This document shows positions 43,934 through 52,848 of a DNA stretch of 64,000 nucleotides, one piece after another (position 1 is the first letter of the stretch; each line of letters opens with the position of its first letter). The stretch is from Vagococcus fluvialis (GTDB lineage Bacteria; Bacillota; Bacilli; Lactobacillales; Vagococcaceae), in the NCBI RefSeq assembly GCF_003337315.1, contig NZ_QPJV01000009.1, positions 33,897 through 97,896 on the forward strand. Direction: 5' to 3'. The translations under genes were made by a program, and so were the position numbers. The notes beneath the pieces were generated by a model. That model was not told the DNA's origin. It ran no database searches and worked only from the letters and a program-made list of their open reading frames with translations.

Positions 43934-45215
43934 TGAAAGAGCCTTAGATAGACAAAAGAAGTTGATTGAAATTTTAAGTTTACTTCATGAAGGTGGCAAT
44001 TTTGAAGAGGCAAAAAAAATGTTTGATGAATCATTTAGCGACGTTGATGTAAGTGAAATAACTTCAGCTGAAAGAGAATTAATTGCAAATGGATTAGATC
44101 CATCAGAAATTCAAAAATTATGTACTGTACATGCAGCAGTTTTTAAAGGTTCTATTAAAGATATTCATCATTCTAATTACGAACATGAAGTTCCAGGACA
44201 CCCAGTTCATACCTTAAAGTTAGAAAATATAGTGATTCGTTCTTTATTAACTGATGAATTACAACCTCTGTTTGAAAGACTTGCTAAGGGAGAGTTAAAT
44301 CTTCAAGAACGTATTGTTAATGTCTTAAAAGATTTATACCAGATTGATAAACATTATCAAAGAAAAGAAGTATTAATTTTTTCTTACATGGAAAAATATG
44401 GTATTACTGCTCCACCACAAGTTATGTGGGGAGTAGATGATGATATAAGAGATGAAATTAAATTAATGATTAAGGGATTTTCGAATCCGGATTTTATTAT
44501 TAATCAATTACGTGAACCATTATTATCGATGATTGAAAATATTGAAGAAATGATTTTTAAAGAAGAAGAAATTATGGTGCCAATGGTGCTAGAAGTCTTT
44601 AGTATTGAAGATTGGGAGCAAATTGCTCATGATAGCTTTGATATTGGTTTTGCTTTTATTCCAAATCCTCTTATTTATAAAGCTAGTAAAGAAGCAAAAG
44701 AAAAAAGTTTAGAGAATGAGCCTAGAAGACTAGCAGCAATTAAAGAATCTATTGCTTTTAGTGACGCTCAAAAGATGAGTATAAATCAAGAAGCAGAAAC
44801 AAAAGAAAAAACAATGTTTGTAGAGCTTCCTACAGGTCGACTAAACATTAATGAATTAAAAGCTATTTTTGAAGTTTTACCAGTCGATTTAACTTTAGTA
44901 GATGCCCAGGATAAAGTTCGTTTCTTCTCAGAAGGACCAGAAAGAGTTTTTCCAAGAACTACATCAGTTATAGGCCGTGAAGTAGTGAATTGTCATCCAC
45001 CTAAAAGTATGCACATTGTTGAACAAATTTTAAAAGATTTTAAATCTGGAGAAAAAACAACAGCTGAATTTTGGATAGACTTAGGACCTAGAAAAATTTA
45101 CATTCGTTATTTTGTATTAAGAGATGAAGCTAATAATTATCTAGGGTGTTTAGAAGTAACTCAAGATATCACACAAATTCAACAATTAGATGGACAAAAA
45201 AGATTATTAGATTGA
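43926..45215 (+). CDS. DUF438 protein with hemerythrin-like and PAS domains
   Basis: 429 residues; the ATG at 43926 follows AAGGAGGAG. N-terminal DUF438 (about 1-75), a hemerythrin-like HHE region (about 85-225) with candidate diiron ligands in GHPVHTLKLEN, HYQRKEVLIF and KEEEIMVP, and a C-terminal PAS domain (about 300-425) with REVVNCHPPKSMHIVEQIL. The Fur-like box upstream supports a link to iron. The same PAS type with the N-C-H-P motif occurs in the FMN reductase fusion at 32508-33695. Diiron sensing or repair of iron centres after nitrosative stress is a plausible but unproven role. Confidence 0.87.
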   Translation: MSNERALDRQKKLIEILSLLHEGGNFEEAKKMFDESFSDVDVSEITSAERELIANGLDPSEIQKLCTVHAAVFKGSIKDIHHSNYEHEVPGHPVHTLKLENIVIRSLLTDELQPLFERLAKGELNLQERIVNVLKDLYQIDKHYQRKEVLIFSYMEKYGITAPPQVMWGVDDDIRDEIKLMIKGFSNPDFIINQLREPLLSMIENIEEMIFKEEEIMVPMVLEVFSIEDWEQIAHDSFDIGFAFIPNPLIYKASKEAKEKSLENEPRRLAAIKESIAFSDAQKMSINQEAETKEKTMFVELPTGRLNINELKAIFEVLPVDLTLVDAQDKVRFFSEGPERVFPRTTSVIGREVVNCHPPKSMHIVEQILKDFKSGEKTTAEFWIDLGPRKIYIRYFVLRDEANNYLGCLEVTQDITQIQQLDGQKRLLD

Positions 45216-45223
45216 TTTATCTA

Positions 45224-45257
45224 AAAGAGAGTACAGCTTATGTGCTCTCTTTTTTTA
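45224..45257 (+). terminator. Terminator of DUF438 operon
   Basis: AAAAGAGAGTACA pairs with TGTGCTCTCTTTT around a short loop followed by T. Confidence 0.88.
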
Positions 45258-45342
45258 TGTGCTTTTAATCACTATTTTTTATTTATTTGTTTGTCAAACT
45301 TGTTTTTAAAGGTGTTTTAATTGTAAAATATATCACAATCGC

Positions 45343-45391
45343 TTGAAAAAAATCGTTTTCAGAGTTATAGTAGTTACTGTAGTAGCTACTA
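45343..45391 (+). promoter_or_regulatory. trmB-operon promoter and operator
   Basis: TTGAAA (45343-45348), 17-bp spacer, TATAGT (45366-45371). The palindrome TAGTAGTTACT-GT-AGTAGCTACTA (45368-45391, one mismatch in 11-bp arms, written here in two parts) overlaps the -10, a repressor position. It contains TACT-N2-AGTA, reminiscent of archaeal TrmB sites. Confidence 0.7.
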
Positions 45392-45413
45392 ATTAATTAG
45401 GGGATTGAAAAAA

Positions 45414-46223
45414 ATGGAAACGATAGTACAAATAATGAAGAAATATGATTTTTCTGAAATGGAAACACTTGTTTATACAACACTTTTAGAAAAAGGAGTT
45501 ATGACAGGTTATGAAGTTAGCAAACAATCTGGTGTTGCTCGCTCTAAAGTTTATAACGTTTTAGAAAAACTAATCAAAAAGAATTTGGTTGTCGTTAATA
45601 AATCAGAACCTAAACTTTATTATGCCATCTCAGCTGAAGAATTTTTAGAGAGATTGGAAAAAAGTGTTAAGCAAGATTTAAATGTTTTAGAAAATCAGCT
45701 AGGAAATATAAAAGTTCAAGAAGAAGAAGAGCTTTTATGGAAGTTAGAGAGTTATGCTAATGTCATGGATAAAATAGAACATCTAATAGGCCATGCAAAA
45801 AAAAGCTTGTTAATCCAGATTTGGGAAGATGATTTATCTAAAGACTTAGTTGAATTATTACAACAAGCAGAAAAAAAAGTTGACAGGTTCGTATTAATTT
45901 TATTTAGCAATAAGCATCATTATGATATTCCATTATCTAATTATTACATTCACGGTTTTGAAGAAGAGAAATTAAAAGATTTTGGTTCTAGATGGATTAA
46001 CATTGTTGCAGATGAGAGTGAAGTTGTTTTTGGAACAATGGATGAGTTGAATCAGACGATTGATGTCACTTGGACACAAAACCGAGCAATGGTTAGTTTG
46101 TCAAAAGAATATGTTAAACACGATGCTTATACATTAAAAATCATTCAAGAAAATCCTGATACACTTCAAAAAGTATATGGGAAAGAGTTTGAGAAGATAC
46201 GCTTAATTTATAAGGAGGACTAG
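45414..46223 (+). CDS. TrmB-family transcription regulator
   Basis: 269-residue regulator; ATG 45414 chosen (AGGGG upstream) over TTG 45405. N-terminal TrmB winged helix (YDFSEMETLVYTTLLEKG, about 11-28, and GVARSKVYNVLEKLIKKNLV), a coiled-coil linker (about 80-110) and an effector domain with a PLD-like fold (about 115-260). TrmB proteins sense sugars or other small molecules. It is the first gene of an operon with a TSUP transporter and an ornithine cyclodeaminase-like enzyme and probably represses itself through the overlapping palindrome. Confidence 0.88.
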   Translation: METIVQIMKKYDFSEMETLVYTTLLEKGVMTGYEVSKQSGVARSKVYNVLEKLIKKNLVVVNKSEPKLYYAISAEEFLERLEKSVKQDLNVLENQLGNIKVQEEEELLWKLESYANVMDKIEHLIGHAKKSLLIQIWEDDLSKDLVELLQQAEKKVDRFVLILFSNKHHYDIPLSNYYIHGFEEEKLKDFGSRWINIVADESEVVFGTMDELNQTIDVTWTQNRAMVSLSKEYVKHDAYTLKIIQENPDTLQKVYGKEFEKIRLIYKED

Positions 46224-46226
46224 ACA

Positions 46227-47105
46227 ATGGTCACAAAAATATTATTAGGGTTAATTATTATTGTAAATGGTTATTTTTTATTTGTATTTGTGAAAGATTT
46301 ATTAAGCCATAAAGAAGAGTTTAAAGCTGAAAAAGGAGATGTCCGCTTCCTACCTTTTACGTCATTTATTATGTTTTTCTTATCAGCTTTTGGGATTTCC
46401 GATTTTGCTATAGGTACTGTACTGTATCCTAAACTAGGTTGGACTTCTATGAAAAAATTACCAGGAACGTTAAATACACAATGTGTTATTCCAGTAGCAG
46501 CTATGGCATTATCATATATTTCTTCCGTTGATGTTGGAATCAAAACACTATCAGTTTGTATTGTAGCTCAAGTCATTGGAGCCTATGTTGGGCCTAAGTT
46601 TGTTGTTAAGTTACCAGAAGCGACAATTAAAAAATTTGTTGGGGTTGGATTAATTATTGCCGCATTTTTAATTTTTGCAGGGCAAGTTAATTGGATTCCA
46701 TCAAATGGAACAGCCACTGAGCTTTACGGATTTAAATTAGTTTTAGCAGCAGCTTTACTATTTTTATATGGTGCTTTAAACAATATTGGTATTGGTTCTT
46801 ATGCATTAACGATGGTAACTGTTTATCTTTTAGGGATGGATCCAATTGCAGCTTTCCCAATTATGATGGGAGCATGTACATTCTCAGTACCAGTTGGAAG
46901 TGTTCAATTTATTAAATTAGATGAATATAGTAGAAAGATTACTTTCTTTGCTGCAACATTTGGAGTTTTAGGTGTATTAGTGGCGGTATTCTTTGTTAAA
47001 TCATTAGATACATACTTATTAAAATGGTTAGTAATTTTTGTTTTATTATATAGTTCATACACTATGTTAAGTGCTGAAATCAAAAAAATGAGACAAGCTG
47101 CTTAG
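46227..47105 (+). CDS. TSUP (TauE/SafE) family transporter
   Basis: 292-residue membrane protein with eight to nine segments and the TSUP layout of two similar halves, with short re-entrant turns rich in Gly and Pro (GISDFAIGTVLYPKLG; GALNNIGIGSYALTMV). Family members move sulfite, taurine-derived sulfonates or other organic anions, usually outward. AAGGAGGAC precedes the ATG. Between a TrmB regulator and an ornithine cyclodeaminase-like gene, its cargo may be an amino or keto acid rather than a sulfonate, which is inference. Confidence 0.85.
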   Translation: MVTKILLGLIIIVNGYFLFVFVKDLLSHKEEFKAEKGDVRFLPFTSFIMFFLSAFGISDFAIGTVLYPKLGWTSMKKLPGTLNTQCVIPVAAMALSYISSVDVGIKTLSVCIVAQVIGAYVGPKFVVKLPEATIKKFVGVGLIIAAFLIFAGQVNWIPSNGTATELYGFKLVLAAALLFLYGALNNIGIGSYALTMVTVYLLGMDPIAAFPIMMGACTFSVPVGSVQFIKLDEYSRKITFFAATFGVLGVLVAVFFVKSLDTYLLKWLVIFVLLYSSYTMLSAEIKKMRQAA

Positions 47106-47125
47106 TCGAGAGAGGGAGAGTATTT

Positions 47126-48109
47126 ATGTTATTTTTATCTAAAAATCATATTATGGATAGTTTTTCAATGAGAGAGGCAATAGATGCTTGTAACGAAGCT
47201 TTAAAATTATATTCTGAAAATAAAGCCAGTGTTCCTTTAAGAACAAATATCAATGTACCAAAACAAGAAGGTCAAAGTTTATATATGCCGGCATATGTTG
47301 AAGGAAAAGATGAAGCCTTAGGTGTAAAAATTGTTTCAGTGTATCCAAATAACATCAAAAAAAATATTCCAAGTGTACCTGCTACAATGGTTACTTTAGA
47401 TGCAGAAACAGGTATGGTATCAGCAATTTTAGATGGAACTTATTTAACTCAGCTTAGAACTGGTGCTGTTCAAGGTGCTGCTACTGAATTACTTGCCCGT
47501 GAAGATGCTAAAATTGGTGCTCTAATCGGAACAGGTGGACAAGCTGAATGCCAATTATGGGCAATGTTAACAGCTAGAAATTTAGAAGAAATTAGAATTT
47601 TTGATATTGATTTTGAAAGAGCAACAGGCTTTGCAAAAGAGATGGAAACTATTTATAAAGTTAAAATGATACCTTGTCAAATAGCTAAGGAATGTGTTGA
47701 GGGAGCAGATGTTATTACAAGTGTAACAACATCTAAACAACCGACTTTCCAAGCTGATTGGGTAAAAGAAGGCGCTCATATTAATGGTGTAGGAGCTTAC
47801 ACTCCTGAGATGTGTGAAATACCACAAGAGATTATCAAAAAAGCTAAAACAGTTATTTTTGATACAAATGATGGCGTGATGCAAGAAGCTGGTGATTTCA
47901 TTCAACCTATTGAATCAGGTTACTTAACAAAAGATCATTATAAAGGTGAATTAGGTGAACTTGTTTTAGGTAATATTGAAGGTAGAAGTTCACAAGAAGA
48001 AATTACAATTTTTAAAACAGTTGGATCTGCAGTACTTGATGTATTTGTTGCCGATCAAATTGTTCGTCGAGCTAAAATAAAACAAGTTGGACAAGAAATA
48101 AACTTATAA
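47126..48109 (+). CDS. Ornithine cyclodeaminase / mu-crystallin family enzyme
   Basis: 327-residue NAD(P)-dependent enzyme: MPAYVEG and GVKIVSVYPNN (substrate region), LDAETGMVSAILDGTYLTQLRTGA (in pieces; hallmark of the family) and the nucleotide loop GTGGQAECQ, then TSVTTSKQP. Members include ornithine cyclodeaminase, alanine dehydrogenase, lysine cyclodeaminase and ketimine reductase; the reaction here is not decided by sequence. GAGAGGGAGAG is the ribosome site. It ends the trmB operon. Confidence 0.87.
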   Translation: MLFLSKNHIMDSFSMREAIDACNEALKLYSENKASVPLRTNINVPKQEGQSLYMPAYVEGKDEALGVKIVSVYPNNIKKNIPSVPATMVTLDAETGMVSAILDGTYLTQLRTGAVQGAATELLAREDAKIGALIGTGGQAECQLWAMLTARNLEEIRIFDIDFERATGFAKEMETIYKVKMIPCQIAKECVEGADVITSVTTSKQPTFQADWVKEGAHINGVGAYTPEMCEIPQEIIKKAKTVIFDTNDGVMQEAGDFIQPIESGYLTKDHYKGELGELVLGNIEGRSSQEEITIFKTVGSAVLDVFVADQIVRRAKIKQVGQEINL

Positions 48110-48112
48110 TAA

Positions 48113-48143
48113 AAAAAGGCTGATTTTGGATCGGCCTTTTTTT
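48113..48143 (+). terminator. Terminator of trmB operon
   Basis: AAAAAGGCTGAT pairs with ATCGGCCTTTTT around TTTGG, with T run. Confidence 0.9.
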
Positions 48144-48265
48144 GTATTATCTTGCTTTAAAAAATTAAGTAAGATAATATACTCCATTGTAGGCGTTTTT
48201 TTATTATGGTAATATTTTTTCGATTGATGAATGATAATTAATTGAGAAAGTAGATGGTGATTTTA

Positions 48266-49036
48266 ATGAAAGGATTACAAATCGCAACTTACAATATTCG
48301 TTTAGATACTGAAGAAGATGGTAATTGGTCATGGGAGAATAGAAAAAAACATGTTATTCAATTAATAAAATATCATGAGTGGGATATTTTTGGTGTTCAA
48401 GAAGCAAGACCACATCAAGTTGAAGATTTTGAAGTTTTGGAGGGATATGCTAGTTTTTCAAAAGAACGTGAAGGCGATAATCAGGGTGAGGGGTTAGGTA
48501 TTTATTATAAAAAAAATTTATTTGATTGCTTAGAGCATGGTTATTTTTGGCTTTCGGAAACTCCAGAGGTACCAAGTATTCATCCAGAAGCAGGTTGTAA
48601 AAGGATTGCTTTATGGGGTGTGTTAAAAGATAAGCAGTCCCAACAAGAAATTTTAATAATAAACACACACCTAGATCATATTTCAGAAACTGCTAGACAA
48701 GAAGGAATGGCTGTCTTATTAGAAATAATGTCAGAAAAAATTAGTGAATATAAAACAATTATTTTTGGAGACTTTAATGCAGATAGAAAAGAAAGTTTTC
48801 ATCAAGAGTTGGCTAATCATTTTATTTATCCAAGAGACAAAAAGGAAATGATTAATTATGGTCCAATAGGGACATTCCAAGAATTCAACTATAATGCTTC
48901 TTGGGAAGAATTAGAAGAAATTGACTTTATTTTATTCAGAGGACTTACTGTAAAGAAATATGGTGTGTTAACAGATTCTTGTAATAGAAAATTTCCATCT
49001 GATCATTTCCCAGTTGTTGCAACTTTTACTTTGTAA
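48266..49036 (+). CDS. Endonuclease/exonuclease/phosphatase-family hydrolase, paralog 1
   Basis: 256-residue metal-dependent phosphodiesterase of the EEP (DNase I-like) superfamily. Conserved residues: ATYNIR (Asn), VQEARP (Glu), NTHLDH (His), GDFNA (Asp and Asn) and SDHFPV (Asp-His). The start at 48266 with GGTGAT upstream matches the start of its paralog at 54331; about 60% of residues agree by eye. No signal peptide, so cytoplasmic. Its place just before the beta-1,2-glucan operon, and the paralog inside that operon, suggest action on imported substituted glucans rather than DNA (inference). Confidence 0.88.
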   Translation: MKGLQIATYNIRLDTEEDGNWSWENRKKHVIQLIKYHEWDIFGVQEARPHQVEDFEVLEGYASFSKEREGDNQGEGLGIYYKKNLFDCLEHGYFWLSETPEVPSIHPEAGCKRIALWGVLKDKQSQQEILIINTHLDHISETARQEGMAVLLEIMSEKISEYKTIIFGDFNADRKESFHQELANHFIYPRDKKEMINYGPIGTFQEFNYNASWEELEEIDFILFRGLTVKKYGVLTDSCNRKFPSDHFPVVATFTL

Positions 49037-49201
49037 ATATAGTTATGTTAAATAAAAGTTTAGATATGAAGCAAATTTATATTTAAGCTTTTTATATTGG
49101 AATAGAAAAATAGTCTAGATAAGATTAAATAGTTTGATTTCTAAAATAATTGTTCACTTTAAAAGTTTTTTAAAAAGTAATAAGAGTCATTTAATTAAGC
49201 A

Positions 49202-49231
49202 CTAAAAAACCTTTAATAGAGGGTTTTTTAG
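49202..49231 (+). terminator. Terminator between EEP paralog 1 and the glucan operon
   Basis: CTAAAAAACC pairs with GGGTTTTTTAG with one G-T offset around a 9-nt loop. It lies 165 bp after the stop; the stretch 49037-49201 is AT-rich and shows nothing else. Confidence 0.7.
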
Positions 49232-49238
49232 CTTAAAA

Positions 49239-49252
49239 TTGAAACGGTTCGA
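49239..49252. promoter_or_regulatory. Operator-like palindrome A of glucan operon
   Basis: TTGAAACGGTTCGA holds GAAAC-GGTTC, a near-symmetric CG-centred LacI-type half-site pair, upstream of the -35 of the operon promoter. Related to the palindrome at 49321-49336. Confidence 0.5.
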
Positions 49253-49285
49253 TAGTTTAAGTTGAAAAAACTTATAAAAACTATA

Positions 49286-49314
49286 TTGTAAACGGTTTTT
49301 TTATGTGGTATCAT
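49286..49314 (+). promoter_or_regulatory. Promoter of the beta-1,2-glucan operon
   Basis: TTGTAA (49286-49291), 17-bp spacer, TATCAT (49309-49314). The -35 overlaps TTGTAAACGGTTTTT (49286-49300), which fits the cre consensus in all but one position, so carbon catabolite repression by CcpA is likely. Confidence 0.65.
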
Positions 49315-49320
49315 CTGATT

Positions 49321-49336
49321 GTCGAAACGTTTCACC
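49321..49336. promoter_or_regulatory. Operator palindrome B of glucan operon
   Basis: GTCGAAACGTTTCACC contains the perfect palindrome GAAACGTTTC at the expected transcription start. It is a typical LacI-family operator; the LacI-family protein encoded at 60614-61576 is the obvious ligand. Confidence 0.65.
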
Positions 49337-49358
49337 GAATTTGGAAGGAGGCTTCACT

Positions 49359-50276
49359 TTGACGAAATCAAAGTTTCATCGCTTTTTATCTCAATGGCAA
49401 TTGCAATGGATGGTACTTCCAGGAATTGCTTTTATGATTGTTTTTAACTATATTCCTATCTATGGTATAATCATCGCTTTTAAAAATTATACAGTAGTTG
49501 ATAGTATTTCATCGGCAGATTGGGTAGGTTTAGAAAATTTTAAAATTATTTTTGAAGACGCTTTTTTCTGGGAAGCAGTAAGAAACACATTGGCTATCAG
49601 TTTATTAAAACTTGCTTTAGGATTTTTTATACCGATTGCTTTAGCTATTATGATTTTTGAGATGAAAGATGGAAAACTCAAAAAAACGATACAAACGATT
49701 TCATACATTCCCCATTTCTTTTCTTGGATTGTCCTAGGTGGAATGTTAATCAGTTGGCTCTCAACTTCAGGATTCTTAAATCAAGTATTAATGTCATTAG
49801 GTGTTATGGATACTGGGGTCAATCACTTGTTAGAAGCAGATAGATATTGGTGGATTGCGGTATTCTCGGATTTATGGAAAGAAGTTGGTTGGGGAACGAT
49901 TCTTTATTTAGCAGGAATGTCTAAAATCGATCCAACTTTTTATGAAGCTGCCCGAATGGATGGAGCGACTAAGTTAACACAAATCAGAAAAATCACTTTA
50001 CCTTTATTAACGCCAATTATTTCATTGAACTTAATTTTGGCTGTAAGCGGTATTTTAGGATCTAACTTAGATCAAACGTTAGTCTTAATGAATACGCAAA
50101 ACCAAAACAAATCAGAAGTTATTAATTCATTTGTTTATCGTATGGGGATTACACAAGGTGACTTCTCTTATGCAACAGCAGTTGGTTTAGGTGTATCCGT
50201 TATTTCAATCATTTTACTTTTAATTACTAACCAAGTAACTAAAAAAATGAATAATGGTCGATCAGTGATTCTTTAA
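49359..50276 (+). CDS. Oligosaccharide ABC transporter permease 1 (LplB/YtcP group)
   Basis: 305-residue permease of the carbohydrate uptake-1 group with six membrane segments and the EAA loop EAARMDGATKLTQIRKITLP. The start is TTG at 49359 with GGAAGGAGG 7 nt upstream; a longer open frame from 49305 begins before the likely transcription start. It is the first gene of the operon, and the second permease follows 19 bp later. Import of sophorooligosaccharides is inferred from the phosphorylase and beta-glucosidase genes downstream. Confidence 0.9.
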   Translation: MTKSKFHRFLSQWQLQWMVLPGIAFMIVFNYIPIYGIIIAFKNYTVVDSISSADWVGLENFKIIFEDAFFWEAVRNTLAISLLKLALGFFIPIALAIMIFEMKDGKLKKTIQTISYIPHFFSWIVLGGMLISWLSTSGFLNQVLMSLGVMDTGVNHLLEADRYWWIAVFSDLWKEVGWGTILYLAGMSKIDPTFYEAARMDGATKLTQIRKITLPLLTPIISLNLILAVSGILGSNLDQTLVLMNTQNQNKSEVINSFVYRMGITQGDFSYATAVGLGVSVISIILLLITNQVTKKMNNGRSVIL

Positions 50277-50295
50277 AAAAGTGGAGGTTAGATTT

Positions 50296-51165
50296 GTGCA
50301 AAAAGAAAATAGAATTTTTAATATCATCAATACAACGCTACTTGTCTTGTTTGCTTTAATTATTGTCATTCCAATTTGGAATATTTTAGTTTCTTCAGTT
50401 AGTGGCAATTCTGGTGTTGGGACTTCAGGAATGGTTTTAATTCCTCAAGACTTCACTTTAGAGAATTATCGTAAAGTGTTGTCTGATGAGAGTATTCCCA
50501 GAGCTCTTTTAATCTCAGTACTTAAAACAGTTATTGGAGCATTTACTCACGTTGCCTTTTGTTCTATGGTGGCTTACGCATTAAGTAAGACGAATTTAAT
50601 GGGACGAAGTATTTATACGATGATGGGTGTTATTACAATGTATTTTAGTGGTGGAATGATTCCTACCTACCTATTAATTAAATCTCTAGGTTTGCTTGAC
50701 TCATTCTGGGTTTATATTATTCCAGCCCTATTTAGTTACTATGATGTAGTAATTTTAATGAACTTCTTTAGAGATGTGCCAGTTTCACTTGAGGAGTCGG
50801 CCAAGATTGATGGAGCCAGTGAATTTACTATTTTTAGTAAAATCTACGTTCCTTTATCAAAACCAGCTCTAGCAACAATCCTTTTATTTAATGGTGTTGC
50901 TCAGTGGAATGACTTTATGACAACTAAATTATATGTAACGAATGAAAAACTATATCCTCTTCAAATGAAGATATATGAGATTATCGTTCAATCGAATATG
51001 AATTCAATGGCTAATAGTGGTAGTACAGATGTTGTCATTGAAGCTAGTACAAAAGGGATTCAGTTGGCAACAATTGTTATTACGACGTTGCCAATTATCT
51101 TAATTTATCCATTGTTACAAAAACATTTTATTGGTGGCATGATGGCGGGAGCCGTAAAAGAATAA
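50296..51165 (+). CDS. Oligosaccharide ABC transporter permease 2
   Basis: 290-residue partner permease with six segments and EAA loop EESAKIDGASEFTIFSKIYVP. GTG at 50296 is preferred, with GTGGAGGTTAG upstream; an in-frame GTG at 50281 is part of that site. As usual for this transporter group, no ATPase gene is in the operon, so a shared MsmK-like ATPase elsewhere would power it (family knowledge). Confidence 0.9.
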   Translation: MQKENRIFNIINTTLLVLFALIIVIPIWNILVSSVSGNSGVGTSGMVLIPQDFTLENYRKVLSDESIPRALLISVLKTVIGAFTHVAFCSMVAYALSKTNLMGRSIYTMMGVITMYFSGGMIPTYLLIKSLGLLDSFWVYIIPALFSYYDVVILMNFFRDVPVSLEESAKIDGASEFTIFSKIYVPLSKPALATILLFNGVAQWNDFMTTKLYVTNEKLYPLQMKIYEIIVQSNMNSMANSGSTDVVIEASTKGIQLATIVITTLPIILIYPLLQKHFIGGMMAGAVKE

Positions 51166-51194
51166 TCTTAAAAAAGAAAGGTGAAAAATATAAA

Positions 51195-52802
51195 ATGAAA
51201 AAAGTAGCTTTAGGTCTTTTAACAGCAGGATTAGCAGTAGGGTTAGTAGCATGTGGTGGAGATAAGAAAGATGCTGGAAAAGATTTCAGTATTAAAGATC
51301 GTTATGAATTAGATGAAAATACACCGGCTTGGAAATTAGATAAAAAAGAAGAAGTAACTGAATTAACTTGGTACATCAATGCGGATTGGAAAATGGCACC
51401 TTTCGGAGAGGATGCAACAACTAAAAAAATCAAAGAAGATTTAAATATTGATGTGAAATATATTACTGGTGATGATGCTAAGTTAAATGCACTCATTTCA
51501 AGTGGTGACATGCCTGACATTGTGACATTAATGCAAAAAGACACACCTGCTGGAAATAAAGCTGATAAGTGGGCATATTCATTAAATGAATTAGCTGATA
51601 AATACGATCCCTATTTAAATAAAGTAGTGACAGAAGATACCTTTAACTGGTTTGCTTTATCAGATGGAAAAACTTATGGTTATCCAAACTACTCTAACAC
51701 TCAAAAAGATTATGATAATAACGTCATTCCAGCAAACGATGCTTTTGTTATTCGTGAAGATGTTTATAACAAATTAGGAAAACCTTCAATTAGTACGCCT
51801 GAAGATTTCCAAAAAGTGATGAATGATATTAAAAAAGAATTCCCAGAATTAACACCATTTGGTTTTGGTCCTGTGAAAGATGATAGCTATGCCTTCCAAA
51901 GAATTTTACAAGACTTTATTGGGGTACCTTTAGAAACTAAAGAAGGTAGCTTCAATGATCGTAACCTAGATCCAGAATACAAAGAATGGTTAAAAACAAT
52001 TAACAATGTTTATCAAGATGGCAATATTAATGATGATAGCTTTACTGATGATGGTGATACTTATAAAGGGAAACTTAAAAATGGTCAGTATGCAGTTGTC
52101 TTTTCAGCAGGATTTAATGGGTCTGTAGGAGAATTTCAAGACTTTAAAAATAACTCAGGCTCTCAATACATCGCTATTGATGGACCTCAAAGTACAAGTG
52201 GTCGTGAAATTATGTTAAATCAAACAGGTATCTCTGGTTGGTTAGTCAACCACATTTCAAAAAGTGCTAAAGATCCAGCTAAAGCTACTCAATTATTCAC
52301 TTATTTAATTTCTGAAGAAGGTCAAATGTTAACTAAATTTGGTGTTGAAGGTGAAACATATAAATTCAACGATGATAAAAAAGTTGAAATTTTACCAGAA
52401 GTTCGTGAGTTAGAAAAAACTAACCCAGAAGAATACCGTAAAAAATATGGTTTATCAGCATTTAACTTTTTTAACAATGACCGTATGAATCTATTAAAAC
52501 AACCAGAAGATAGTTCAGTAACACAATTACAAGCTTGGGGTAAAGGTAAATTAGTTCCTCATTTCATTATTGAGAATACTGCTCCAGAAGCTGGTACTAA
52601 AGAAGCTCGTTCAGAAGAAGCAATGAAAACTAAATTTGATACAGCAGTGATTTCTTTAATCCGTGCTAAATCGGATGATCAATTTGAAAAAACATACCAA
52701 GAATATACTGATTTTGCAGAGAAAAATAATGCAGAAGATGTTTATAAAGCCAAAACTGAAAAAATGAAAGAAAACAAAGAAAAGTTAGGCCTAAAAGACT
52801 AG
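51195..52802 (+). CDS. Oligosaccharide-binding lipoprotein of ABC importer
   Basis: 535-residue extracellular solute-binding protein, lipobox LVAC (Cys20), in the LplA/large-SBP group that pairs with LplB/YtcP permeases. The mature region has the two-lobe pattern, with GDMPDIVTL near residue 110 and GISGWLVNHI near 350, and is rich in aromatic residues suited to sugar stacking. In Listeria innocua the homologous position (Lin1841) encodes the characterised sophorooligosaccharide-binding protein. AAAGGTGAAAA is the ribosome site. A hairpin after the stop may keep its mRNA more abundant than the rest. Confidence 0.88.
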   Translation: MKKVALGLLTAGLAVGLVACGGDKKDAGKDFSIKDRYELDENTPAWKLDKKEEVTELTWYINADWKMAPFGEDATTKKIKEDLNIDVKYITGDDAKLNALISSGDMPDIVTLMQKDTPAGNKADKWAYSLNELADKYDPYLNKVVTEDTFNWFALSDGKTYGYPNYSNTQKDYDNNVIPANDAFVIREDVYNKLGKPSISTPEDFQKVMNDIKKEFPELTPFGFGPVKDDSYAFQRILQDFIGVPLETKEGSFNDRNLDPEYKEWLKTINNVYQDGNINDDSFTDDGDTYKGKLKNGQYAVVFSAGFNGSVGEFQDFKNNSGSQYIAIDGPQSTSGREIMLNQTGISGWLVNHISKSAKDPAKATQLFTYLISEEGQMLTKFGVEGETYKFNDDKKVEILPEVRELEKTNPEEYRKKYGLSAFNFFNNDRMNLLKQPEDSSVTQLQAWGKGKLVPHFIIENTAPEAGTKEARSEEAMKTKFDTAVISLIRAKSDDQFEKTYQEYTDFAEKNNAEDVYKAKTEKMKENKEKLGLKD

Positions 52803-52809
52803 AAAGGAG

Positions 52810-52840
52810 AGGTGGGAAAGTCTAAGCTTTCCCACCTTTT
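52810..52840 (+). terminator. Partial terminator after binding protein gene
   Basis: AGGTGGGAAAG pairs with CTTTCCCACCT around a short loop, but only four T follow, so read-through into the rest of the operon is expected. Confidence 0.65.
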
Positions 52841-52848
52841 ATCATATT

